This document shows, one piece after another, positions 22,441 to 30,796 of a DNA stretch of 64,000 nucleotides. Origin of the DNA: Cyanobium sp. NIES-981 (lineage in GTDB: Bacteria > Cyanobacteriota > Cyanobacteriia > PCC-6307 > Cyanobiaceae). The position numbers and the translations under genes are program-made. The DNA is taken from assembly GCF_900088535.1 (NCBI RefSeq), contig NZ_LT578417.1:930001-994000 (forward strand), written 5' to 3'. Below the pieces are notes generated by a model. That model made no database searches, was not told the origin of the DNA, and was given only the letters and a program-made list of their open reading frames with translations. Numbering within the stretch: the first letter of the stretch is position 1; the number at the start of each line of letters is the position of its first letter.

Positions 22441-23415
22441 ATGCGGAAGGCACCAACCATGGCCAGGCCTGTCACACCGCTCCCTGCTCCGGCAGGGGGT
22501 GCCGGGCCGGGGGCCCGCAGCAGCGGCGAGCACCTGCATGGGCTCCTGAGCGCTCAGGCCAGGCGCCTGGTGAAGCTCCAGCCCAAGGTGCTGGAGTCTC
22601 GGGACACCGAGCCCCTGCATCAGATGCGGGTGGCGATGCGTCGCCTGCGCACCTGCCTGATCCAGTTCGAGCCGGCCCTGGTGATGCCCCCGCAGGTGTC
22701 TGCCGGCGCACTGGCCCGATCAGGCCAGCGCCTCGGCATGGCCCGCGACCTGGACGTGCTGCAGGAACGGCTGGAGACCCGGCTGCTGGCGCATCTGCCC
22801 ACCGAGGAGGTGCACCAGCTCGCCCCTGTGATCAAGCGGCTGCGGCGGCAACGGCACAAGGCCCAGAAGCCACTGCGGCGCGAGCTCACCGGCGGCAGCT
22901 ACCGGCCCATGGGCCAGGCCCTGGAGGGCTGGCTGCGGGACCCCCGCTTCACCCCGCTGGGCGAGCGGCCGCTGGTGGAGTGGCTGGTGGAGTGGCAGTG
23001 GCCCTGGCTCGGCCAACTGCTGCTGCATCCGGCCTGGTGGGTGGAGGAGCCCGCCGGTGGAGCCGCGGCCAAGCAGCTCCACGACCTGCGCAAGGGCCTC
23101 AAGGGAGCGCGCTACCGGCTGGAAAACCTCCAGCCGCTGGCTGGCGCCACCGCCGGCCACTGGCTGGAGCAGCTCAAACAGGCCCAGGAGCTGCTCGGAG
23201 ACCTCCATGATATCGCCGTGCTGCGGCAGGTGATCGAGTCCCGGCTCAAGGGCCCCCTGTCCCGGCGGCTGCCCCGGCTCCACGCCCTGCTCCAGCAGCA
23301 GCAGGCCGCCAGCTGGGCCAGCTGGCGGTTGCTCGCCGAGCGGCTGCTGGGCTTCCCGCAGCGCCGCCAGCTGCTGCAGGGGCTGCTGCTGGATCCAGAC
23401 CACCTGGACCTGTAG
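22441..23415 (+). CDS. CHAD domain-containing protein
   Basis: 324 aa of helical, Arg/His-rich sequence. The conserved alpha-helical histidine domain shows HQMRVAMRRLRTCLIQFEP and, in the second half, LHDLRKGLKGARYRLENLQPL and LLGDLHDIAVLRQVIE. CHAD domains bind phosphate-rich ligands, notably polyphosphate. There is no CYTH domain in this protein. The position directly after a Na/Pi cotransporter supports a polyphosphate-linked role. ATG 22441 and ATG 22459 are both possible starts. Confidence 0.87.
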   Translation: MRKAPTMARPVTPLPAPAGGAGPGARSSGEHLHGLLSAQARRLVKLQPKVLESRDTEPLHQMRVAMRRLRTCLIQFEPALVMPPQVSAGALARSGQRLGMARDLDVLQERLETRLLAHLPTEEVHQLAPVIKRLRRQRHKAQKPLRRELTGGSYRPMGQALEGWLRDPRFTPLGERPLVEWLVEWQWPWLGQLLLHPAWWVEEPAGGAAAKQLHDLRKGLKGARYRLENLQPLAGATAGHWLEQLKQAQELLGDLHDIAVLRQVIESRLKGPLSRRLPRLHALLQQQQAASWASWRLLAERLLGFPQRRQLLQGLLLDPDHLDL

Positions 23416-23481
23416 CGCAGATCACATGCGTCGGCCTTGTGGAGCACCTCGCAGCCGCTGAGCCATCGATAAGGTCCCCTG

Positions 23482-23498
23482 GACGCCTGTCTGGCGTC
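23482..23498 (+). other. 6-bp hairpin in the porin leader
   Basis: GACGCC at 23482-23487 pairs with GGCGTC at 23493-23498 across TGTCT. It lies 25 bp upstream of the porin ATG and is not followed by a T run. It could be a leader structure of the porin mRNA or the end of the CHAD transcript. Confidence 0.35.
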
Positions 23499-23523
23499 TC
23501 TTCCCGATCGGTGTGAGGACCCG

Positions 23524-25002
23524 ATGAAATTCTTCCAGCGCCTGCTGGTGGCCCCTGCGGCCCTTGGTCTGCTGGCCCCCGTGGCCGCCAACGCTTCCGA
23601 GGTGAGGGCCGAGCTCAACCTGGACGGCGTCAACCAGTACGCCTCCCAGGAGCAAGTCACCAGCATCTCCCAGTTCTCGGACGTGCAGCCCACCAGCTGG
23701 GCCTACCAGGCACTGTCCAACCTGATCGAGCGCTACGGCTGCGTGGCCGGCTACCCCGACGGCACCTACCGCGGGCAGAAGGCCATGACCCGTTTCGAGG
23801 CCGCCGCGCTGCTCAACGCCTGCCTCGATCGCGTCACCGAGGTGACCGACGAGCTCAAGCGCCTGATGGCCGAGTTCGAGAAGGAGCTCGCCGTGCTCAA
23901 GGGCCGCGTCGATGGCCTCGAGGCCAAGGTGGGTGAACTGGAGGCCACCCAGTTCTCCACCACCACCAAGCTGAAGGGCGAGGTGAGCATGATCCTTGGC
24001 GGCATGCCCGACTTCGACAATGTGGATGGCGCCGATCCGGACCAGACCACCTTCAACTACGACGTGCGGCTGAATTTCGACACCAGCTTCAGCGGCAAGG
24101 ACCTGCTCCGCACCCGTCTGCGCGCCGGCAACTTCAGCTCCCTGCCCTTCGGCAGCAGCTCCCAGATCTTCACCCTCGACAAGGCCACCGGCACGGATGA
24201 TTCCGTGAAGATCGATCGTCTGTTCTACGACTTCCCCGTGGGTGAGTCGTTCAACCTCACGGTGGGCGCCCTGGTGCGCAACACCGAGATGATCGCCTTC
24301 CTGCCCAGCGCCTACAAGTCGAGCATTCTCGATTACTTCGGCCTGGCTGGCGCCTCCGGCACCTACAACAAGGCCACCGGCGCCGGCGCCGGCTTCCGCT
24401 GGAAGCAGAACGTGGAGAAGGGCCGCCCCTACGCCACCTTCTCCGCCAACTACGTGTCCAGCTCAGGCTTTGCTGATTCCAGCATCGGTGCCTTCAGCGA
24501 AGACAGCGGCATCAACGCCCTGGCCCAGCTGGGTGTGAAAGCTCCGAACTGGGGTGCTGCCGTGGCCTACCGCTACGGCTCCGAGGCCTCCCGGATCCGC
24601 AACCCCAATTTCTCCGGCACCGTGCTCAGCGGTGAGGACACCAACAGTGTGGCCGTGGGTGCCTACTGGCAGCCCTCCGACTCCGGCTGGATCCCCTCGA
24701 TCAGCCTGGGCTACGGCTACAACGACGGCAGCGGCGGCTTCCCCGATTCCCAGTCCTGGATGGTGGGCTTCCAGTGGGATGACGCCTTCGCCAAGGGCAA
24801 CGCCGCCGGCTTCGCCTTCGGCATGCCGCCCTTCGTGGATGGCGATGAGGGCGATGAGGCCTGGCTGTACGAGATCTTCTACAAGTTCCAGGTCACCGAC
24901 AACATCTCCATCACCCCTGCCCTCTTCTACGGCACCAATGCGGCCTCCAACGGCGGCGACGATGCCTGGGGCGGCGTGATTCAGACCACCTTCAAGTTCT
25001 GA
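23524..25002 (+). CDS. Cyanobacterial SLH-domain porin (iron-uptake/Som-type)
   Basis: 492-aa outer-membrane protein. A signal peptide (MKFFQRLLVAPAALGLLAPVAANAS) is followed by an SLH domain at about residues 50-110 (FSDVQPTSWAYQALSNLIERYGCVAGYPDGTYRG...MTRFEAAALL) that anchors the protein to peptidoglycan-linked polymer. A short coiled coil (EFEKELAVLKGRVDGLEAKVGEL) leads into a C-terminal OprB-like beta barrel ending in aromatic FKF, the usual BAM signal. This is the main porin type of cyanobacteria. A clear terminator lies 70 bp downstream. Confidence 0.92.
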   Translation: MKFFQRLLVAPAALGLLAPVAANASEVRAELNLDGVNQYASQEQVTSISQFSDVQPTSWAYQALSNLIERYGCVAGYPDGTYRGQKAMTRFEAAALLNACLDRVTEVTDELKRLMAEFEKELAVLKGRVDGLEAKVGELEATQFSTTTKLKGEVSMILGGMPDFDNVDGADPDQTTFNYDVRLNFDTSFSGKDLLRTRLRAGNFSSLPFGSSSQIFTLDKATGTDDSVKIDRLFYDFPVGESFNLTVGALVRNTEMIAFLPSAYKSSILDYFGLAGASGTYNKATGAGAGFRWKQNVEKGRPYATFSANYVSSSGFADSSIGAFSEDSGINALAQLGVKAPNWGAAVAYRYGSEASRIRNPNFSGTVLSGEDTNSVAVGAYWQPSDSGWIPSISLGYGYNDGSGGFPDSQSWMVGFQWDDAFAKGNAAGFAFGMPPFVDGDEGDEAWLYEIFYKFQVTDNISITPALFYGTNAASNGGDDAWGGVIQTTFKF

Positions 25003-25071
25003 GTCACCAAACCTCCAGCACTCCACACACCTCGCCCACCTCACACCTCCGCGGCGCAGCTCCTGCGCCAG

Positions 25072-25097
25072 AGCCCCCCATGCCGGGGGGCTTTTTT
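25072..25097 (+). terminator. Rho-independent terminator of the porin gene
   Basis: AGCCCCCC pairs with GGGGGGCT around a short loop (ATGCC), followed directly by a T6 run. It is about 70 bp after the porin stop and before the Pho-box region of pstS. Confidence 0.9.
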
Positions 25098-25165
25098 ATT
25101 GGCTCCTCCTTCAATCTGGCCGGAAAACCATCAGCACAGCCATCGCTGAAGGCCGTGCCGCATGA

Positions 25166-25195
25166 GTTTACCGAGCATTAATCTTCCCATAATCT
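25166..25195 (+). promoter_or_regulatory. Candidate Pho box (three 8-mers, 11-bp period) upstream of pstS
   Basis: Three 8-bp units lie at exact 11-bp intervals: GTTTACCG (25166), ATTAATCT (25177) and CATAATCT (25188). The cyanobacterial PhoB/SphR site consists of direct repeats related to CTTAACCT with 3-bp spacers. The first unit is the weakest. A possible -10 (TATTGT, 25202) follows 7 bp later, and the pstS ATG is 51 bp downstream. A phoB-phoR pair is present in this window. Confidence 0.5.
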
Positions 25196-25245
25196 TCAGC
25201 CTATTGTGTATTGCGAGCATGGGATAGACCCACCTGGTTTCATCC

Positions 25246-26235
25246 ATGTCCTTCGCGAAGAAGGCCCCCCTGTACGGAGCCGCTGCCCTCGCCCTCTCCG
25301 GCATGGCCGCCGGCAGTGCAGGCCTGGCCGGCGCCACCCTCAACGGCGCTGGTGCCAGCTTTCCCGCCCCCTTCTATCAGGCCGCCTTCGCCTCGGCGGC
25401 GAAGCAGGGAATCCGTGTGAATTATCAGTCGGTGGGATCCGGCGCCGGCGTGCGCCAGTTCATCGCCGGCACCGTGGATTTCGGTGCCACCGATGAACCG
25501 ATCAAGGCCGCAGAAGCGAGCCAGGTGAAGCGGGGCGTGGTGCAGTTCCCCGCCGTGGGTGGCACCATCGCCATCGCCTACAACAACCCCAGCTGCAAGG
25601 GGCTCAAGCTCAGCCAGAAGCAGGCTGTGGACGTGTTCCTGGGCAAGATCAAGACCTGGGAGCAATTGAAATGCGGCAAGGGCACCATCAATGTGGTGCA
25701 CCGCTCCGACGGCAGCGGCACCACCTTCGCCTTCACCAATTCGCTCTCCGCCTTCTCGCCGGAATGGAAGAGCAAGGTGGGGGAGGGCAAGAGCGTGAAA
25801 TGGCCCGTGGGTGTGGGCGGCAAGGGCAACGAGGGCGTGGCTGGCATCCTCCAGAACACCCCGGGCTCGATCGGCTACGTGAACCAGGCCTTCGTGAAGG
25901 GCAAGCTCAAGGCGGCAGCGCTGCAGAACAAGGCCGGCAAGTATGTGCTGCCGAATGTGAAGAGCGGTGCCGCAGCTCTGAACAACATCAAGCTGGACGG
26001 CAACCTCGCGGGTGAAAATCCCAACCCTGCCGGGGCCGACAGCTACCCGATCTCCACCCTCACCTGGATCCTGGCCTACCAGAAAGGCAACGGTGCCAAG
26101 GCCGGCGAGATCCGCAAGGCCATGACCCATCTGCTGGGGCCCGCCCAGAGCCGGGCCGATGATCTGGGCTATGTGCCGCTGAAAGGCAACATCCTCAACG
26201 CCGCCAAGAAGGCAGTGGGCCGGATCGGCACCTAG
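25246..26235 (+). CDS. pstS: Phosphate ABC transporter substrate-binding protein
   Basis: Periplasmic phosphate receptor, 329 aa with an N-terminal signal peptide ending near AGATLNGAGASF. Phosphate-binding loops are visible: GAGASFPAPFYQ, SVGSGAGVRQFIAGTVDFGATDEP and HRSDGSGTTFAFTN. There is no lipobox cysteine, so it is probably soluble in the periplasm. No pstCAB genes follow, so it is a stand-alone copy, as is common in picocyanobacteria. It shares a CTAG stop palindrome with the convergent glycosyltransferase gene. A candidate Pho box lies upstream. Confidence 0.95.
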   Translation: MSFAKKAPLYGAAALALSGMAAGSAGLAGATLNGAGASFPAPFYQAAFASAAKQGIRVNYQSVGSGAGVRQFIAGTVDFGATDEPIKAAEASQVKRGVVQFPAVGGTIAIAYNNPSCKGLKLSQKQAVDVFLGKIKTWEQLKCGKGTINVVHRSDGSGTTFAFTNSLSAFSPEWKSKVGEGKSVKWPVGVGGKGNEGVAGILQNTPGSIGYVNQAFVKGKLKAAALQNKAGKYVLPNVKSGAAALNNIKLDGNLAGENPNPAGADSYPISTLTWILAYQKGNGAKAGEIRKAMTHLLGPAQSRADDLGYVPLKGNILNAAKKAVGRIGT

Positions 26236-28118
26236 GAGCGGGCCGGGCCGGCACTGCGCAGCCGCACCGCCAGCAGGTTCTGGCGCTGATCCACCCCAGC
26301 CACCCGCAGGCCGGCCTCCCTCACCTGGGGCTCCGTGAGCATCCGATGCCGCGGTGCGACCACCACCAGCCCCCGGTCGAAGGCGTGGCCGTGGGTGGAG
26401 CGCTGCAACGCCACCACCTCCGGCCAGCCATCCAGCCGCAGGATCGGGTGGCCACTGCGCAGGGCCACCGAGTGGTAGCTCTTGCCCAGGATCACGATCG
26501 GCACCCCCGGGGTGGTGTGCTGGGCCACCGCATCGGCGAGCTCCAGGATCGCCGCCTGGCGGTGCTGCCGGTACACCGACGCCACCCCGGGCACCAGCGT
26601 GCTGAAGTTGAGCACCGCCACCAGCGTCCAGGCCGTCACCAGGGCGGTGCGGCGCTGCGGAATCCAGATCAGCACGCCCACCACCGCCGCGGCCATCAGC
26701 ACCAGCAGCCCCCGCAGGGGCGCACCCTCCAGATGCGCCACCAGGGCCGCCGTGTAGTCGGGGAAGACCCGGTCGGGCTTGATCAGCCTGGCCGCCACCG
26801 GTGCGAACACCAGCCCACCGGCCGCCAGCACCCCAGCCGTGCCTGCCCCCAGAAGGCCGTAGAAGCGGGAACTGCGGCTGTAGGACTCCTGACGCGCCGT
26901 TCCCGTCGGAGGCTCCGGCACCAGATTGAACGCCGCCAGGATGGCCAGCGGCGGCAGACAGGAGAGGATGTAGTGGGGCAGCTTGGTGCTGGCCACACTG
27001 AGCAGCAGCACGGTGAGCACCAGCCACACCAGGGCGAACAGCTGCAGGTCGGCGCTGCGCTCGGAGGGATGCCGCCGCCGCGCCTGGCCAGCGAGCTGAC
27101 GCCAGCGCGCCCGGTTGGGGATGGCCAGCAGGCCCCAGGGAAAGCTGAGCAGCAGCACCACCGGCAGGTAGTAGAACCAGGGCCCCCTGTGGCCGTCCAC
27201 GGTGCTGGTGACGCGGGCCAGGTTGCTGCGACCCAGGAAGCCGGCGATGAAGGCCGGTCCGGCCTCATGGAGAGCGGCCAGGAGCCAGGGAAGGGGCAGC
27301 GCCACGGCCAGGGCGGCACTCAGCAGCAGCTGAGGCAGCCGGCGCAGCAGCAGCCCGCCCTGGCGGGTGAGTGCCGTGAAGGCCAGCACCACGGCCACCG
27401 GCAGGCCCCAGGCCAGCAGCCCCTTGGCCAGGAAGCCCAGGCCCATGGCCAGACCCACGATCACGGCCAGCCTGCGGGGGCCCAGGGCAGGGTGGGGCTG
27501 CCCGAACAGCAGGACATACAGGCCGGCCGCCGCCACCGTGATGCAGGTGGTGATGTAGCTGTCGTGCACGGCCACATGGGCAAAGGCGGCGTAGCCCGGC
27601 AAGCAGGCCAGGATCAGGCCCGCCAGCAGGGCCCGGCGCAGGGAGCGACGCGGTGACTCCGTGTCGCACCCCCCCTGGTGGCGCACCAGAAGCACCGTGG
27701 CCAGAACACCGAGACTGCTGGCCACGGCGGCCCCCAGGCGCGCCAGCCACGGTTCCGCTGGAAAGAACTGGAACACCGGCCAGGCCACCCAGTAGGGCAG
27801 CGGCGGCTTGTCGAAGTAAGGCCCGCCGCTGACGCGCGGCACCACGAGGCTGTGCTCGGCATGCATGGTGCGTGCGATATCCAGCTGGAGCGATTCCGTC
27901 TTATCCAGCGGATAGAGAATGTTGCTGCCCCAGAACAACACCACCAGCACGACCGCCATCACCAGCAGGATCAGGCCGCTTCGGCGCAATAGAGCGTCCG
28001 GGGGATGATGCCTGACACCTTGTTGCTGAGCGGGTCCAGCGCTGTCAACGCCTTCGTCAGGTTGTTGATTCACGGGTGGTACCGCGTCGGGATAGTGGCC
28101 GGGGCGGGATACGACCAC
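26232..28118 (-). CDS. Membrane glycosyltransferase, GT39/ArnT-like
   Basis: 628 aa with about 11-13 hydrophobic segments. The first periplasmic loop carries SGGPYFDKPPLPYWV, the acidic/DKPPL motif typical of ArnT/PMT-type enzymes that use polyprenyl-phosphate sugars. The likely role is transferring a sugar to a lipid or surface polymer on the periplasmic side. The first 50 residues are hydrophilic and not conserved, so the true start may be internal (ATG 27959 would begin just inside the first membrane segment and is probably too late). It is convergent with pstS, with a 4-bp overlap. Confidence 0.8.
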   Translation of the reverse strand: MVVSRPGHYPDAVPPVNQQPDEGVDSAGPAQQQGVRHHPPDALLRRSGLILLVMAVVLVVLFWGSNILYPLDKTESLQLDIARTMHAEHSLVVPRVSGGPYFDKPPLPYWVAWPVFQFFPAEPWLARLGAAVASSLGVLATVLLVRHQGGCDTESPRRSLRRALLAGLILACLPGYAAFAHVAVHDSYITTCITVAAAGLYVLLFGQPHPALGPRRLAVIVGLAMGLGFLAKGLLAWGLPVAVVLAFTALTRQGGLLLRRLPQLLLSAALAVALPLPWLLAALHEAGPAFIAGFLGRSNLARVTSTVDGHRGPWFYYLPVVLLLSFPWGLLAIPNRARWRQLAGQARRRHPSERSADLQLFALVWLVLTVLLLSVASTKLPHYILSCLPPLAILAAFNLVPEPPTGTARQESYSRSSRFYGLLGAGTAGVLAAGGLVFAPVAARLIKPDRVFPDYTAALVAHLEGAPLRGLLVLMAAAVVGVLIWIPQRRTALVTAWTLVAVLNFSTLVPGVASVYRQHRQAAILELADAVAQHTTPGVPIVILGKSYHSVALRSGHPILRLDGWPEVVALQRSTHGHAFDRGLVVVAPRHRMLTEPQVREAGLRVAGVDQRQNLLAVRLRSAGPARS

Positions 28119-28606
28119 ACGGGAATCAGAAAGAATGAAGCCTACCCCCCGCGCTGCTTAGTGCCTGATGATGGCAGCCATGGCACAAACGGAGCCCATT
28201 CACCAGGCCACTGATGCTGAGAAGCATTTGCAGGATTCAGGAAAGCCGCCATCCCAAGGCCGCCGATTGATACCCATCCCCTGTAGGGTGTGGGGAGTAG
28301 GTTCAGTTCAGAAACTGGCTATCTTTTTCCGCGATTCCTGAACGTCTTCCGCACCTGATCTGCCTGCCGGCTGGTGGCCTGCACCCTCTTGCCCCAATCT
28401 GAACAGTCACGCTGAAACACCACGCTGAACAGGCAAGCGGACCAGCCCAGTCCAACAGGCTTGCTGACCCTTCCTGAAGGCCGTGGCGAGCCGTGCCTGG
28501 GCCACACTGGTGACCCCTCGGTGCTCCCAGGACAGCCCGCCCCGCGACGGGCCCGGCACAGCCCCCCCCCCATAACAGCCCCCACCACAGCCCCCCAGTC
28601 CCACCC
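28119..28606. other. Intergenic region with no gene recognised
   Basis: About 490 bp between the glycosyltransferase and ferritin genes. No open frame shows family motifs. The last 60 bp before the ferritin ATG are unusually C-rich on the + strand (runs of 6-9 C). No Fur-like box, tRNA or clear promoter was seen. Confidence 0.5.
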
Positions 28607-29185
28607 ATGACCCTCTCCACCAGCTTCACCACACCGGCGCTGGCCACCGGCCCCGCGGGACGGGCCATGGCCCAGCCCATGGACCCCTCCCTGCTGGAGG
28701 CCCTGCAGGAGCACCTCAGCCTGGAGCGCAGAGCCAGTGCGGCCTACTTCGCCATGGCCCTCTGGTGCGCGGAGCGGGAGCTGCGCGGTTTCGCGCACTA
28801 CCTCAAGAGCGAGTCCGCCGCGGAGCAGGGCCATGCCGCCCAGGTGGCCGACTACCTGATTGCCCGCGGCCAGAGCGTGACCCTGCAGGAGATTCCGGCT
28901 CCGCGGCAGCACTGGGACTCCCTCGAGGAGATCTTCACTGCGGTGTTCCAGATGGAGGCCGATGTCACCGCGTCCCTGCAGCAGCTCTACGGCATGGCCG
29001 AGCGGGGCAGCGATGTGCGCACCACCGTGTTTCTCGATCCGATGGTGGACAAGCAGATCGCCGCGGAGAACGAGGCTGCCCATCTGCTGGGCCGGCTTCG
29101 CTTCGCCCAGAACCAGCCCGCCGCCGTTCTGATCATCGACGGCGAACTCAGCGCGGACCAGCACGGGCCGGCCACCCTGGCCTGA
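28607..29185 (+). CDS. Ferritin
   Basis: 192-aa ferritin-like protein that oxidises and stores iron. Ferroxidase-centre residues are visible: Glu40 and Tyr47 in LERRASAAYFAM, then Glu73 and His76 in ESAAEQGHA. Later helices contain MEADVTASLQQLY and DKQIAAENEAAHLL, with further Glu ligands. The first 20 residues before MAQPMDPSLLEAL look like a non-conserved extension, so ATG 28667 is an alternative start. It is convergent with a small hypothetical gene. Confidence 0.9.
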   Translation: MTLSTSFTTPALATGPAGRAMAQPMDPSLLEALQEHLSLERRASAAYFAMALWCAERELRGFAHYLKSESAAEQGHAAQVADYLIARGQSVTLQEIPAPRQHWDSLEEIFTAVFQMEADVTASLQQLYGMAERGSDVRTTVFLDPMVDKQIAAENEAAHLLGRLRFAQNQPAAVLIIDGELSADQHGPATLA

Positions 29186-29219
29186 AGCCACGCCGGGGGC
29201 AGAAGGTGGGGGGGTGGTT

Positions 29220-29522
29220 CTACAGCGCCTCCCCCATGGCGCGATCGAAGGAGCGGCTGCAGATCTCCAGGAGAAAAGCCAGCGCCAGGGGATCCAGCCC
29301 TCCCCGCCGCCGCCAGCCCTGGGCCAGCCGCTCCAGTTCCCCGCGGCGCCCCTGCAGCTGCGCCACTTCGGCGGCCAGCCGGGCGCGCAGGGGGGGATCC
29401 ATGCAGCGCTCCAGGGCCAGCGAAAGGCTGCGGCAGCGCTGCCTGAGCCGATCAGCTTCCCGGCAGAGGCTGCCGACCAGGCTGTCGGAGCAGAGGGAAG
29501 TCAAGGACCGACGGCGCTCCAC
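29220..29522 (-). CDS. Small helical hypothetical protein
   Basis: 100 aa starting at GTG 29522. It is rich in Arg, Leu and Glu with a predicted coiled coil (LRARLAAEVAQLQGRRGELERLAQG). No family is recognised. It ends 34 bp from the ferritin stop. The frame fills the gap between ferritin and the arsenic remnant, but it has no identifying motif, so it could be spurious in this GC-rich DNA. Confidence 0.45.
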   Translation of the reverse strand: MERRRSLTSLCSDSLVGSLCREADRLRQRCRSLSLALERCMDPPLRARLAAEVAQLQGRRGELERLAQGWRRRGGLDPLALAFLLEICSRSFDRAMGEAL

Positions 29523-29579
29523 GGGATGGGACGAACCGTAGGCCCCTGCCGCCGAAACTGCAAGCGATTCTCAATCGCG

Positions 29580-30068
29580 TTACATGCCGCCACGGACCAG
29601 CGCCGGCAGCCCTCCCTGCAGAACCAGCAGGCCCGGCAGCAGCGTGCCCAGCAGCCGACCCGCCGCATCGGCCATCGGGAGGAAGCCCACCTTCAGGCTC
29701 ACCGCCGCGGCATCGGAGTGGGCCAGCACAGGGTCGCTGTGGATGGAGGAGTTCATCGCGATCACCCCCCCGAAGGCCCCCAGTCCCGCCACGACCGGCA
29801 CCGCCGGAGTCCACGCCTGGCGCGCCCGGGCGACGGCGATCAGGGCCGGGATGGCCATGAGCAGGGCGCTCCAGAACTGCACGGCGGCAGGGCCCGGAGG
29901 CGCACCACGGCCCCCGCGGCGGCGCAGCGACGGAGCGGCGACCTGCACCAGGCCGTAGGCGACCACCCACAGCCCCATGAAGCCGCCCACCTCCCAGAAC
30001 CGCCACCCCAGGGCGCCGACCTGCAGCAGGGTGCCCACCCGGAGGGTGAAGCCGCAGGCCGTGGCGGG
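29580..30068 (-). pseudogene. arsJ: arsJ remnant (C-terminal ~40% of organoarsenical MFS permease)
   Basis: On the minus strand about 163 residues are readable as the C-terminal transmembrane half of an ArsJ-type MFS exporter: LRVGTLLQVGALGWRFWEVGGFMGLWVVAYGLVQ..., then SSIHSDPVLAHSDAAAVSLKVGFLPMADAAGRLLGTLLPG. ArsJ exports 1-arseno-3-phosphoglycerate made by its partner GAPDH. The N-terminal half is missing. The fragment joins directly, in another frame, to a GAPDH remnant at 30074-30316. No start codon or ribosome-binding site is apparent. Confidence 0.75.
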
Positions 30069-30073
30069 CACCG

Positions 30074-30316
30074 ATCCACCCCCTTCACCGGGCAGGCCAC
30101 CAGCACCCGCTGCACACCGGCCACCGCCAAGCAGGGCTGCAGGGCCGGGGGCGTCCTGTGACGCCCGGTGCCGTCGAGCACCATCGCCACGTCCACCTGC
30201 CTCCCGCCCCCGGCGGCGGTGTCGTTGCTGTGCCCCAGCTCGAGGCCGGGGCGATCCCCCAGCGCGCGGCACACGAGCCGGCCGATGCGGCCGAAGCCCT
30301 TGATCCCGAAACGCAT
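30074..30316 (-). pseudogene. Glyceraldehyde-3-phosphate dehydrogenase remnant of an arsenate module
   Basis: From ATG 30316 the minus strand reads MRFGIKGFGRIGRLVCRALG...LELGHSND, the N-terminal NAD-binding block of GAPDH. It then skips to DVAMVLDGTGRHRT...LAVAGVQRVLVACPVKG, which corresponds to residues about 90-120 of a normal enzyme. Roughly 50-60 residues are deleted in frame, and everything after the PVKG block, including the catalytic cysteine, is gone. The arsJ remnant follows at once. This is a broken gap-arsJ operon divergent from arsR. Confidence 0.75.
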
Positions 30317-30387
30317 GGCGAACCCGTGCCGGCGAAGGAACGCGGAGGGCGCGACCATGGCGGCAGGCCCAGCGCCGCCGCAAACCA

Positions 30388-30405
30388 GATCAACCAGGGT
30401 TGATC
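30388..30405. promoter_or_regulatory. Candidate ArsR operator
   Basis: GATCAACCAGGGTTGATC is a perfect 8-2-8 palindrome containing ATCAA-N6-TTGAT, the core of ArsR/SmtB sites. It lies 19 bp upstream of the arsR ATG and 71 bp upstream of the broken gap start, so it could control both directions. Confidence 0.7.
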
Positions 30406-30424
30406 AACCAACCGATTTTGTTTC

Positions 30425-30784
30425 ATGCGTGTTCTGGATCACACAGTCAACGCCAGCAGCGCCACCGCGCCCGCGCCCAGCCTCACAGAGGCGGGGGCCC
30501 GGGCCCTGCTGAAGGCCCTGGCCGATCCCCTCCGTCTGCAGGTGCTCGAGGCCCTGGGGGATGGGGAGCGCTGTGTGTGCGACCTGGGCGGCGATCTGGG
30601 CCTGGCCCAGTCGAAGCTCTCGTTTCACCTCAAGGTGATGCGGGAGGCGGGCCTGCTGGCGGCCCGGGACCAGGGCCGCTGGACCTATTACCGGCTGCAA
30701 CCCGAGGCGATCGGGGCCCTGCAGCAGTGGCTGGACCGCCTCGTGGTCCACAGCCAGCGCCCCGCGCCTGCCTGCCCCGACTAG
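30425..30784 (+). CDS. arsR: ArsR family metalloregulator
   Basis: 119-aa winged-helix repressor. The recognition helix region is LGLAQSKLSFHLKVMREAGLL, and the wing follows in GRWTYYRLQP. The arsenic-site motif ERCVCDL is at residues 49-53 (Cys50 and Cys52). The third Cys of E. coli-type CVCDLC is absent, but a C-terminal Cys at residue 117 (APACPD) might substitute. It is divergent from the degraded gap-arsJ pair and sits over the palindrome at 30388-30405. It looks intact although its targets do not. Confidence 0.9.
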   Translation: MRVLDHTVNASSATAPAPSLTEAGARALLKALADPLRLQVLEALGDGERCVCDLGGDLGLAQSKLSFHLKVMREAGLLAARDQGRWTYYRLQPEAIGALQQWLDRLVVHSQRPAPACPD

Positions 30785-30796
30785 GACCGCAGCCCC

